From Protonemura montana (Eukaryota; Arthropoda; Insecta; Plecoptera; Nemouridae), in NCBI GenBank assembly GCA_947568835.1, contig OX387602.1:1272570-1336569 (forward strand): DNA of 64,000 nt, in the 5' to 3' direction. Below are positions 1 to 11,200 of the stretch, in pieces. The notes under the pieces are model-generated. The model worked only from the letters and a program-made list of their open reading frames with translations, searched no databases and had not been told where the DNA came from. Positions within the stretch are counted from its first letter, which is position 1; every line of letters begins with the position of its first letter. The position numbers were made by a program, and so were the translations under genes.

Positions 1-691
1 CTCCCTGCGCTATCTCAGGCATCCTTCAGTTGGCGTTATTGCTTGGAGGCATCATTCCAAGTCGCGCTACCATCATAACCAAAATATTCAATGAAACAAG
101 TACTTTGTTACAAAATCTGTGCATTTATTTATTTACTCTCGTTTTGTGTCACACATTTTTAGATTGGCCTGGATAACAATTTCTTCTTTACACTAGATGT
201 TCTTTGCAAATATTTCAATTCTTGTTATTTTTGTAACTTATGCAAAATTACCATGATTAAACTTTGCTACCTTTTGAACTTCCTATCTGATCTGCATGTC
301 AATAACTTCCCACAAACAGATCCATGGCTCCACAAATATTCCGTTTGAAACGAGAGTAAACGCTGAAAAAAAATCCATGTTTGATGTCTATGTAATATTT
401 TATTATCTATAATGTGGCAAATTCCAAGAAGCAAAAACTTCTACAGCCAACAAACTTGGCCAGTGTTATTGAAAAAACATTTCCACAAATCACATCGTAA
501 ATCTTATTTTGTATTTAAATTCAGTCACAATAATGAAAAACAGCAAAATGTTCTGCAAAACCAAACGCACAAACGGCGCCACACGGGACGAGCACATGCC
601 TGAGAACTCTAGCTTCCGCCTTACTTCCTGTCGTTGGCAGCGACGCTGGCCGAACGCCCCGGCCCTGCGGTGCGTTGGCGCGCACGCCTCC
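1..691. other. TFAM 3' flank
   Basis: No gene is recognised here. TFAM ends at 692 on the minus strand, so its 3' UTR occupies the upper part of this stretch. A minus-strand AATAAA (TTTATT on the plus strand at 399-404) lies about 290 bases past the stop codon and is the likeliest poly(A) signal. Short open frames on both strands show no family resemblance. The left part is AT-rich with no repeat I can delimit. Confidence 0.5.
399..404 (-). terminator. Candidate TFAM poly(A) signal
   Basis: AATAAA on the minus strand, about 290 bases downstream of the TFAM stop. It is the first canonical hexamer I noticed past the gene; use is inferred. Confidence 0.4.
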
Positions 692-3600
692 CTATTCCTT
701 GACGGCCCGGGCACGAGGTGGCCGCGGTGCTGCGACCGGCTGAATCAACGCCTCATTGCGAACCATGTCAATGTGGCCCAGACGGATCATCTTCTCTTCC
801 CATGCATGCAGCTCACGCTTGTACGCCTCCTTGGCCGTCGCACAATCCGCTACTCGCTGCAACTTTTCCGAGTCTGGAAGCTCGGCCCATTCCTTCGCGA
901 GCCTCATTTGAAAATCCTGCAATGCCCAGTAAATGCAATTTTACCAGCTGTTGCTTTCATTAAGACATAGATTCCAGACTCTAATTTGCTACGTTATTAA
1001 AGTATGCTGTTGTTATTAAAAAACATTTTCATAAGATTCCATCTCATATTGGTCTTCGTTCACTCCAATTTCCAAAATCGAAAAATTGACAAATTTATCG
1101 CACATATTCTGCTTGGTCAAACGAACAGTCAAATGAAAAATGAGCAATTAATAGGGCCTACAGTTTTTACATTCTTTTTCAAATGACGTACTTAACAGAT
1201 TAGAGTTCTCGACTCCATATAATCATGGGTCTCCTCTGCTGTTTGGAGGTGTTATAAGAAGCTACGGTAGCTACTGGACGTAATACAGCGCCGCGCCCCG
1301 ACTTACTCAGACTTTGGTATCATTGACACTATTTGTATGATTGGGACGAGACTAACATTTCTGAAATCGTCGTGCTTTAGGGAATATTAAAACAAATTAT
1401 CGCTTTCAAAATTGTATTTACTGACGAGGTTTCGACGTTGAAACACAGGCGAAGTTTTTTCCTCATTTTAACCATTAACAACAATAATTTTGTTTGGAAT
1501 TAGATATGTAAGATGTCTGAAAACTTGTTATTCTATCAAGATTAGTATTGTAGATGAAATAAAAATTGTGAATTAGGTACTCAAATCTATTACTTCTAGG
1601 GAAACCGAAGGCGACAACGAAAAGTTTGTTTTCCGAGTTTCTCACAAATTTCCAACAGAATAATTGTTTCAGTAATTTCTTAGTGACTCAGCAATATGTG
1701 AGCATAGAGCCATGCAAACAGATTTGCTCTATTGTCGATTTTTCTGTTCTCCTTAAGCATTTATTGGTAAGGATTAAAAGATAAAAGATAAAAGATTAAA
1801 AGATATTTTAAAAGATAAAATGCTTTAAAGGTGCATTTACCCTTCAAAATTAATTTTTACCATTGATTTGGAAGATTTAATAATGGCATTTGGACTATAA
1901 AAAAAAACTCCTGTGTCCACGGCCGTCCGTGCACAAATTGCCAAAGTCTGCGTTATTCGGCTTGGGTGCTTAGAAAAAATAATCCCATAAGAAATAACCC
2001 ATAGTGCTTTTTCAACCCCTACCACCTAGACAAACCTCTTATCAGATAAAATTAAAATAATTTGAGCATAGTCCTCCATTCTTCTTCTGTGTTGAAATAA
2101 TTTGGCTTTATGATTCGATTATTTGTTTAGCCACAGTAAGCGAAATATCGCAGGTATGTAATTAGCATGTTGCATATTTTCGTGCAGTGCCGCTCTGAGC
2201 GGCAGCGCTCAGAAGGGAGAATCGGTAGTCAGGGGATAGACTTTTGGCGACTTTGGCCAACTGAGCGGCCGTAGGGAAAGACAGTACTCTACAAGAGAAT
2301 CATACTCAGATCGCAGATCCCGCCGCGCGAAAAGCCAGAAATCTTAGATAATTAATTACAATTTCAATTTTTTAGAAAATTCTTTTAAATAGGTCAATTG
2401 CAATTCATACTAAAGTTACAAATCTATGGTAAAAATTAATTTTGAAGGGTAAATGCCCCTTTTAAGATAATTCCTGCCAATTAGCCTAATTTCTGGTAGG
2501 GTTCCGATACTAATAGGAATTACTGGCTCCAGTACACCACCAGTAAAATCTACTGGGCAATAGGGTCCAGTAACTTTAAGTAAGCTATTTTGTTGTGACA
2601 GCAGGTTTTGGATCGCCCAGTGGAGTTGATTGTTGTGATTATGGAATTAGGACAGTAAGTTTTGGTTCTGTTGTTTTACCTTGAATGGCTCATTTCCTCG
2701 ACTAGGCGCCCTGGATTGCATGTATGCTAAGAATGCTGTAACTGGCCTTTTAGGTTTACCAAGCTCTTTCTTTTTCTGAAATTACAATGACCATTTTCAA
2801 TTTTAATTGTATGCCATCCAAAGTAAATAAGATGGTTAAAACTCAATTTTTGCCACAATCGAATCTACCTTTTTAATGATCGTTTTTTCTTTAGACTCCC
2901 TGTCTTTAAGTTTCAAATGCTTTATCTCTTCACGTTGAGTCGCAGTAATGGTTTCCTCATATTTGTTCCGAACTGATGTATAAATTTCCACATCACTTTT
3001 ATATTCACTCTCAAGCTTTTTCCGCTCAAGAGGGTCCACCTTGGCCCATTGCTGTGCGATCAGTCGAACAATCTCTGCAAGCATAGTACATAACCAGTAA
3101 ATTCATTTATCAACTGTCTTAAATGCTTGCAATTGGCAGGATATTTTATATTATAAAATACACAAATATCCTCTCAAAAGAGTCATGTCTAATAAGGAGA
3201 GACACTGCAACATACACAAAAGGAAGTGTCCAGGATCAGATTCCTCGATTGCATTCAAATTTTGGTGAGGGTTGCAGCGTTTGTAATAAAATGCAACATT
3301 ATGGCATTCATTTTGTAATCAGTAATAACATATGTCCTTTATCAATGACAAGTCGTCACGACAGCCCTTGAAGAAACTATTCTATCACCTGTAATTTTAG
3401 CTTCGGGGTGACTCTTCACGACGTCGGACCGGATTTTTGCCATGTATCGGAAATATGGTAAAAGTGGACGTTTTGGTTTTTTAGGCAGCCCGACCCTTTC
3501 TTCAACGGATTGTTTCAAACCGGCATTTTGCTGGTATATTACCGGAAGATATCTGCAGGGAAATAATTGTTAGGGCATATAAGTAGGGTTAGAAAAACTA

Positions 3601-3742
3601 AAACATGCTCAAATCTCAACGTTAAATTATAGAATAAAGATATTTGTACGACATTGACAAAAAATTAATACCTATTTAAGAGAAGACTTCTACCGTTTCC
3701 CAACACATTTCTGAAAAAAAATAACGTTCCATTTATGGCCAT
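692..3742 (-). CDS. TFAM: Mitochondrial transcription factor A (two HMG boxes)
   Basis: TFAM packages mitochondrial DNA and activates its promoters in the matrix. Five coding exons splice in frame: 3672-3742, 3389-3552, 2869-3074, 2680-2775 and 692-916, giving 253 codons, close to the usual 246 or so. The first exon reads MAINGTLFFFRNVLGNGR, rich in Arg and without acidic residues, as expected of a mitochondrial presequence. HMG box A starts near residue 47 (PKKPKRPLLPYF) and runs through exon 3 (AQQWAKVDPLE). HMG box B starts near residue 153 (GKPKRPVTAFLAYM) and continues in the last exon (LAKEWAELPDSEK). The tail ends in a short basic, proline-rich stretch. All junctions are GT-AG with matching phases. 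Intron 4 (917-2679) carries a terminal-inverted-repeat element. The start codon follows from the presequence and the in-frame join to exon 2. The identification rests on two HMG boxes plus a presequence in one protein. Confidence 0.9.
1830..2460. mobile_element. Terminal-inverted-repeat element (MITE-like) in TFAM intron 4
   Basis: The left arm (about 1831-1869) and the inverted right arm (about 2422-2459) match over roughly 38 bases with two mismatches; the shared core includes GCATTTACCCTTCAAAATTA. The arms enclose about 550 bp with no recognisable transposase. Each end abuts a TTAA-containing stretch, so a TTAA-targeting (piggyBac-like) origin is possible, but the arms are offset by one base next to TTAA, so the superfamily is not settled. 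The interior has a GC-rich patch near 2190-2340 unlike the AT-rich surroundings, including a short hairpin around GCCGCTCTGAGCGGC. Confidence 0.6.
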
Positions 3743-4640
3743 TGCGAAGAGCTATCTAAGCTTAGAGTTCAGGATCTTTGTTCAGGATGGACCAAAGCCC
3801 GCGTCCTCGTTCGTTAGCAGCAAGGAGCTTGCACAGTAGAGGGCTGTGTTAACTGAGGGCGGCGACGCTTGAAACCAAAGACCATAGATCTTGAAACGTT
3901 TACTAATATCTGTTAAAGCACAACTTTCTGTTTTGGTCCCCGTATGACCAAAACTAATAGAATCAAAGCACAACAGCAATAAATAATCAAAATAAAGTAA
4001 GTCCAGCCATATTACCACATGAAAAGCAGTATGCATTGGCAACATTGATTGACACACCGAACATCAGTTGCATTCAGGTTATAATTCAGTGTCTTTGATT
4101 AAGACAAGTCACACCTGATATTGTAAAACACCAATTTCTCAAAAGACTTTTCTTGGGTGCTTATAGTGGAGTGGCTAAATCATCTTATCACTAAAAGTCA
4201 CTTATTTCGAGAGCGACCTGGCAATACAGTACAACAAGACAAGAGAACACTTAGGGATGTCAACATTCATGGAGTAGGAAAGTGTACACTGCGAGCAAGG
4301 ACACCGACCAATCGAACACAAAATTAGTGCTCTGGTGCAGTTTAGTACCCGAATTGAAGGTGTAAACTACACTTAGTAAAGCCAATCAAAACATAATTAG
4401 CCACTGTTCCATCAAATACCATTTAATGCTGATGAGATTAGTAACACACATTGATACTTTAAGATTGAAATATGAACCTAGCTTTAAAATTGCAACTAAT
4501 ATTCATGGTTCTTATACATGGCTCATTTTCAGAGATTTTCAGCTTAGTCTTCACTGTGTTCATTGATCTATAATATAAGATACCAAGCCAACTCAAAACA
4601 AAATTAATTTAATTTAGAACTGATATTCCCATGTTATATT
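3743..4640. other. TFAM-NFU1 intergenic region
   Basis: This stretch lies between the TFAM start codon and the NFU1 stop codon. It should hold the NFU1 3' UTR (upper part) and the TFAM promoter (lower part). I see no conserved coding sequence, RNA gene or repeat in it. Confidence 0.4.
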
Positions 4641-7618
4641 TTATTGCGTGGTGCTTTTATCTTGATCTTTTAGTTTCTTTTCAAACTCTAAAAATTCCTT
4701 CTTGGTAATGATTTGCATTTCATCTTCCACCTGTTCCACGCTGAGTACTTCCGGAACGTAGAACTGCAGCATGTTCTGTACACCGTTCTTAAGGGTGACA
4801 ATGGAACTGGGACAGCTCGAGCACGAGCCTTGCATTTTCAACTTGACAATGCCATCCTCAAAAGACTGCAATACAAAAAAGTCACATTATGACCCATGAC
4901 AATGGGGGAAATATCAATCATTGATTCTCCTCAAATTGTGAAGGAGATAAGAAACTATTAACACTTCAATTGTTCTCTGGAAGCTAACTGAATGAGGTAC
5001 CTGCTACACATTTTTTTTTCATATCAAGCCGATTGGAAAACATCTCAAAAGTAACTTCGATGCTTTGAATACCTGGTTAGAAACTCTTACGAGCTGCCAC
5101 TGCGTTCACTAATTTGATTCGAAGGCACCGCAGACAATGCTAAACACTCCAAACACAGCCTGGTATTTCTTGTATACAGATAATTAGGACAAACTTTGCT
5201 TCCCACTTTTTACCGTTCTAGTGTGTTAGCTAAACCGAGTCTCTGGCAAAAGCAGTTTGAGCAGATATTGCCCGACCAGGACTTGAGGCTTGTTACTCAC
5301 GATGAAAACAATGTCTCCGCCATCTTCCTGCACTGTCGGGCGGATCCGCGTGTCCAGCAGTTCCTTGATCATCTGCACCGTTTCATCGTCGTCTTCCAGG
5401 ATCTCTGCAATCCAATTCAAGCACCTTGTTATGTTCTCTGCGATATAAAGACCAATGAAGCCCATTCACATACCGGTATCAGACGATGGCTGGTCTTCAG
5501 TCAAGATTGGGAGACCACTTGCAAAAAAGTCCATTATAGTGGCGAAAATCTCTGGCTTCAACAGCCGCCATTCAACATCTTCGTCGGTCTGCGGAATAGA
5601 AATAAAAGAATTTGATAAGAAAATGCTGTGACACAACTTCTGGTAGGTGCAAGTAGAGGCTCACGGGTGTAAGTATTCTCCCAAGAGCATGTGCAATAAA
5701 TGTTGCGTCCGACAACCTTAAGACATTTAACAAATAAGTAACAACTTGAAAGGAAGCAGAGGAGCGTGGCTGGAAAAATGAGCGACCGAATGGGGATACA
5801 AACCAGGGACATTCTGATTAGCAACCACCAACTTAGCTATTTGGGCACACAAGTTTGAGAGCTTGCTGAGTGGGACAAAGGATTTCCACAGGAGCAGTCA
5901 GCGGTGTCTGGTTGTCGTAGCTACCCACTCCGAGTAGCTACGAACTCGTCCGTGTAAGAGCAGCTAGATATCCCTTCATCCCTCCAGGCTGGAATCTGGT
6001 GGGTCCGGATAGCTCACACAACCACACCGATTTAGCTACATTTTGTATACTTTTTTTAGGCATTTTTGATTATTTGCGATGTGGAGCAAAGGGCCCTTAT
6101 CGCCAGCTTTTGATGAAGATGAGAGATTAGGATTTACATAGATCGGCAGCAGGGAGTCCCAGACCTCCTCGTGTAGCGCATGGCAGCGCTAAGACGTTTA
6201 ACGAGTACATCGTATAACGGGGGTCAGAAAGACTCGCTGCCCGAAGAGAAGCTGGTAATCACGTTCTCAGGGGCCAAACCGCTGTTTCCTGCATGTGGCA
6301 AAACGCCAACAAAACATTACTTTACTTTACAGATAATGTGTGGTTGCATTTACACTAATAAGTATATTATAATAATAACAATGATAATAATAAAAATGGC
6401 ATAAATTAAGCATTAAATATATATAATTGAAAAAAAAATCTAGGTGGGTCTCAAGCCCTGCAGCCCTTTACACACAACAGGTTGATTTTACTAGTTTAAC
6501 GATGCACTGTTTTGACAATGGGCCCTGAGCCACGGATATAATGGCGTTGGTGAATGACGATGATGAACCTAACCTAGCCTAGAAGGGAGGAGGGGAAATC
6601 GAGTGTAGGCACATAGCCTGCTTCTGCTGAAGAGCACCAAGGGACAACTGGCTTAACATCCCTTCCGAAGGACGGTACAACGCGAACAACAGGATTCCTC
6701 CACAAATCCTTGCGTTCGAGAGGTTGATAAGCAAGGCGAGTGAAGTTCCTGACTAACTTTCATCTCTCCAACCTCTTTCCCAAACAGAACTGGTCAGAAG
6801 TATGATGTCCATCTGTTGAATAGGCGACCTATTCAATACCTGTACCAGCGCAATGATGCGCAACTTCGGGTATCTCAAGAGATACAGTGTTTCCAGCATG
6901 CCAACCTGTTTGGTATTAAATACATATTAAATACATGGTTTGAATATAATGCTGGAGAGTCTGCAGCCCTGCAGCCTGCACTTACAAGCCACCCCTAATA
7001 GGTATACATTCTCTGGGCAGTTAGGCTTGTGGGACAATATCCTTTCTTCTGCAATACGCAAACACAACAATACGCTTGCATCTTGGCAGTTTTTACCTTA
7101 GTGACAGTTATAAAATCTGGACCATAGAAGACAGATTTGACGCCATCTATTCGAAACAACAATTTTCCGAGTGGAGAGCAGAATGCAGATTGTCCGTTAG
7201 GAAAATCTTTAGTCGTTCCAGGTTCCATAACCTTCATGCCCGGAAGAAATTTCAGGCTGTTTGGATTTGGTGTATCTTGAGTCTGAATGAACATATTTCT
7301 CAACGGGATGTTGCACGACCACGCTGCAAAGACTTTATTGTTCCTCGTATTAAAGATTGCCATTGAGCCAGAGATATGTGGCAACTGGGTTCGATGTAAA
7401 TGCCTGATGCCAAAGATGTGTGATCTGGAAAATCATAGAATTTGGATTGGTTTCAATGGTAAAGTATCATCAAACAAAGAGTAAAATGATGGAAACTGCG
7501 AATATAGTGCAAGTAAAACAATAGCTATCTATACGTACGATCGATCATTTTCAGTTACAGTCAAGCAAGGCAGTTTCAAACTACGACGAAGCAAGTTGTT
7601 TCTACATAGGACAGCCAT
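4641..7618 (-). CDS. NFU1: NFU1 iron-sulfur cluster scaffold, mitochondrial
   Basis: NFU1 receives [4Fe-4S] clusters in the mitochondrial matrix and passes them to lipoyl synthase and respiratory targets. Five exons: 7559-7618, 7097-7384, 5474-5588, 5301-5404 and 4641-4865, giving 263 codons against about 254 in mammals. Exon 1 is a 20-residue Arg-rich presequence start ([18 protein letters not shown]). Exon 2 opens the Nfu N-terminal domain at about residue 51 ([16 protein letters not shown]) and includes [16 protein letters not shown]. Exon 3 adds [17 protein letters not shown]. Exons 4 and 5 form the NifU-like domain ([19 protein letters not shown]) with the cluster-binding C-x-x-C at residues 204 and 207 (GSCSSCPSS). 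Phases agree at every junction. Intron 2 (5589-7096) carries a 5S-derived repeat. The stop codon overlaps a minus-strand AATAAA at 4640-4645. Confidence 0.93.
6476..6905 (-). repeat. 5S rRNA-derived composite repeat, copy A
   Basis: Copy A lies in NFU1 intron 2. Read on the minus strand it has a 5S-like head at about 6810-6900 (remnants of the 5S internal control region, degraded). The family body follows, with landmarks GGAATCCTG, CCGTCCTTCGGAAGGGA and GGTTAGGTTCATCATC. It is the most diverged of the four main copies. See the copies at 23034, 33042 and 43723. Confidence 0.6.
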
Positions 7619-8263
7619 GTTTCTTTCCGCTGCTGACGCATGACATGACACCACGTGCTTTTCAGGTGAAATGTCAAAAGTAGAATGGAATTGGCTGGCA
7701 ATCATAGGGAAACGGTATTTTCGACGCTAGGAACAGTCGAATTAGGTCAAAAATGAAAGATATCTTGAAGTCTACTTGCATCATAGCTTGCATAGTTTAA
7801 AGATAGGATATGTATTCTATGCTACTAGTTTATGTTAAACCAAAGACTTAAACTTACCATCAATATCACAACTGAAAATGTACTACCAATGTATTATACC
7901 ATTGAGTACTACCATAGTGACCACAGGTACTACCAGAGATTAATCCTTTATCTATGGTACTACCAGAAGAGAACATCAAAAGGTGACCTAATCTAACAGT
8001 TGACCTACCAAACCCTTGTTACTAGCAGATCTTCTCGACCTGTCCCATGAAATTCAACCATTTTTAGCTTCACCAATTCATCTTATCTCTTAATAATCTT
8101 ATTATCTCAATTTCATGTTAATTTTAATTACTGTTTCATATGCCAGGAAAGAATTTGGAGAGGTAAGTACAGAAGGGACAAATAAACAGAAGCATTTGAA
8201 AACAATTACGCTTAACCGAATGTTTATTTTCCGTCACATGGCTTCAAAAATTCACAGAAGCAA
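7619..8263. other. NFU1-RACK1 intergenic region
   Basis: Contains the NFU1 5' flank and the end of RACK1, both on the minus strand. The RACK1 poly(A) signal is near 8223. Short CTAC/GGTAC-rich tracts occur around 7860-7970. I recognise no gene. Confidence 0.4.
8223..8228 (-). terminator. RACK1 poly(A) signal
   Basis: AATAAA on the minus strand about 35 bases past the RACK1 stop codon. The position suits the short 3' UTR usual for this gene. Confidence 0.6.
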
Positions 8264-11200
8264 TTATCGGGCCGAAACAGAGACCTGCCAAACGCGGATC
8301 GTGTTGTCGGAGTAGCCAGCGAATAAGGTTTGTCCATCGGTAGACCACGCCAGCGACAGACACTGGGGAGGCTCTGCCTTAGCCGTCTGCGATACCACTT
8401 CGGGGCGGAGCTCCTCCACCATGTCCTTGCTCTCCAGGTCCTGTAACACCATATTACAAGCAGCCATTAGTGAAGGTCAATGCTCCTAACAAACTTCATA
8501 GCAGATGAATTGCTGTCTGATCAGTCCCATTTCCGCTCAGCACTCATAGTCAATCGCGCAAAAGTTAATCTCATCATGTTCAGAATTATACGCTATACTG
8601 GCAAGTTCAACCAATCTTATGTCTGCGTAGCAGATACATACCCAGATCTTGATGGAAGGTCCGAACGCAGCGCAGAGCCAGTATCGGTTGGGGGAGAAGC
8701 ATAGGGCAGTGATGATGTCGTTGTGGTCCAGAGTGTGCAAGTGCTTTCCATCATTCAGATCCCACAGCATTGCCTTGCAGTCCTGTAATCAGAGGATCGG
8801 CACCGTTAAGTACTGGACCACGAGCTACTGGCCAAGTTATTTTGCTGGTTAAGTAAAGACGATGTAAGGACCACAGCTAGCGTGAACCAAATGCATCCTA
8901 ATAAGATTTTAGAAAAAAGGAAAAAAATGAACATAAATATAGTTCAGCAGTATTTGACATTTTTTGGCCATGCAGATTAAAGACCACAACCAATTACAAC
9001 TCAAGAACTTCATTGGTGAGTGCAACAAGCCCTTCTCTGGTAAGCCACTCTTTACTTTTTCTCCATAACAAATTAGAAAACAAGCGAATTGATCAGTCCC
9101 ATTTCCGCTTAGCACTCAGAGACAGTCGCGCTAAAAGAGATGTCATCATTTCAAATCGCTGCAAAATAACATGCAAGAGTTGGGGTAATGCAAATTCCAG
9201 GTTATTTCCATGAAATGAAGAGTAAATAAAACATTCAACTCCACTAAACATGCCAGAAATATGTGCAAAATTCTGACCACTTACAAACTTTTTCATCCAA
9301 TGAAGTTTTTAAGTTTGAAGAATTTTGAGGGGACAGAATCTGAACCAATTTGCATTACATTTCCTGTCATAACCTCAAAAATTAAAAAATCCAAAACCAA
9401 AAATGTAATTCCTATTCAGATGCAAAAAGGATAAGTGCTTTTTAGGCATACAACAACCATAACTCGACATTTTATCTGGTACCAGTATAATTCCTCCAAT
9501 GAAAACCCCAATTTACAACTGTTCACCTTCACCATACCTTCACCATACCAACTGTTAGCACGTATAATACTTTCAGGATTCAAACAATCCGATAGAAGCC
9601 TTCCCGCCTATTCGTAGCTCTTTTGAGGGAATTCTGTTAGAAGCAAAAACAGCTGTGTCAGCTGTTTGAGGTGGCGATCATGAGGTCTACATTTGGCCGG
9701 AAGCTAAACCCGGACAATATTGGCAATCTCTTATTTATGTAGACAGAATGCTTAAGGACTAGCAAGCATAGAAAACAAGCGAATTGATCAGTCCCATTTC
9801 CGCGTAGCACTCAGAGACAGTCGCGCTAAAAGAGATATCATCATTTCAAATCGCTGCAAAATAACATGCAAGAGTTGGGGTAATGCAAATTCCAGGTCAT
9901 TTCCATGAAATGCAGAGTAAATAAAACATTCAACTCCACTATAAATGCCAGAAATATTGCAAAATTCTGACCACTTACAAACTTTTCCATCCAATGAAGT
10001 TTAATTTTTTTTTGTTTATTGAAAACTAGTGGAGAATTTTGAGGGGCCAGAATCTGCACCAATTTGCATTACAATTCCTGTCATAACCTCAAAAAGTAAA
10101 AAATCCAATACATTTTCCTTGTTTCAGAAAAGTAATTCCTATTCAGATGCCCAATACAAGAAGAATAAATTCTGGTCCGTTACATAAAAATAAAAACTCC
10201 ACCAAGTGCTTTTTAGGCATATAACAACCATCACTCGACATTTTATCTGGTACCGGTATAATTCCTCCACTGAAAACCCCAATTTATAACTTGTTAGCAG
10301 GTATAATACTTTCAGGATTCAAACAATTCGATAGAAGCCTTTCCGCCTATTCATAGCTCTTTTGAGGGAATTCTGTTAGAAGCAAAAACAGCTGTGCCAG
10401 CTAATTTTTTACCATTATCAACACTATACCGTCTAGAAATTTTTGAGACAAGTAGTGTTGATAATAATAAAATACCCCGCGCATTGTAAGCGTTTGCAAT
10501 TTAAATCAGATTTCATCTAAATAAGCTGTGCCAGCTGTTTGAGGTGGCGATCATGAGGTCTACATTTGGCCGGAAGCTAATCCGGACAATATTGGCAATC
10601 TCTTATTTACGTGGACAGAATGCTTAAGGACTAGCAAGCATAGAAAACAAGCGAATTGATCAGTCCCATTTCCGCGTAGCACTCAGAGACAGTCGCGCTA
10701 AAAGAGATATCATCATTTCAAATCGCTGCAAAATAATATGCAAGAGTTGGGGAAGTGCAAATTCCAGGTCATTTCCATGAAATCGAATTATTTTATCTCA
10801 TTATGAATTTTAAGATTACTTTAAAAAATGTCCAGTCTCAACAATCCCCAGCGAACTTGATGTAAGTCAATTGTTTATGAAGTAGGTGCTTAGAAAAAAG
10901 CAAATAAAAATAGCAGACAATATCTGACCCCTAGCACATCGGAGTATTTAAGAGCATGAAAGAAATAGGATTCAAGGAAGTTGTGTGGAAGTTCAGCATG
11001 TGTCAGGTTAGGTGCACATTTCAGGTCGATGGAGGTGCCTATGGCTAAAATTGTTAATTATTCCAGCGACAGAAAACTGGCAGGTACGCTTTATGCAAAC
11101 AATGTTGAACAGATGGGCTCGTTTGTATTGATGACAGTATGGGAAAACGGGAAGGTTTTACTACATCATATGGTATTTATATTCATCACATTGAAAAAAA

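Larger units (their letters stand above)
9076..10783 (-). repeat. Tandem duplication of a snoRNA-bearing intron segment
   Basis: Intron 3 of RACK1 contains two full and one partial direct copies of the same segment. Unit A is about 9076-9769, unit B about 9770-10641 and partial unit C about 10642-10783. Each begins with GAAAACAAGCGAATTGATC and carries one snoRNA near its start. Unit B is longer chiefly because of a 121-bp insertion at 10403-10523 plus its 13-bp target duplication, and some smaller differences. The high similarity suggests recent duplication. Confidence 0.85.

Noticed and set aside
5918-5942. Short perfect hairpin (CGTAGCTAC / GTAGCTACG) in NFU1 intron 2
   Set aside because: Nine pairs alone, with no further structure or repeat copies; likely chance.
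7076-7484. Plus-strand open frames over NFU1 exon 2
   Set aside because: Mirror frames of a conserved coding exon on the other strand.
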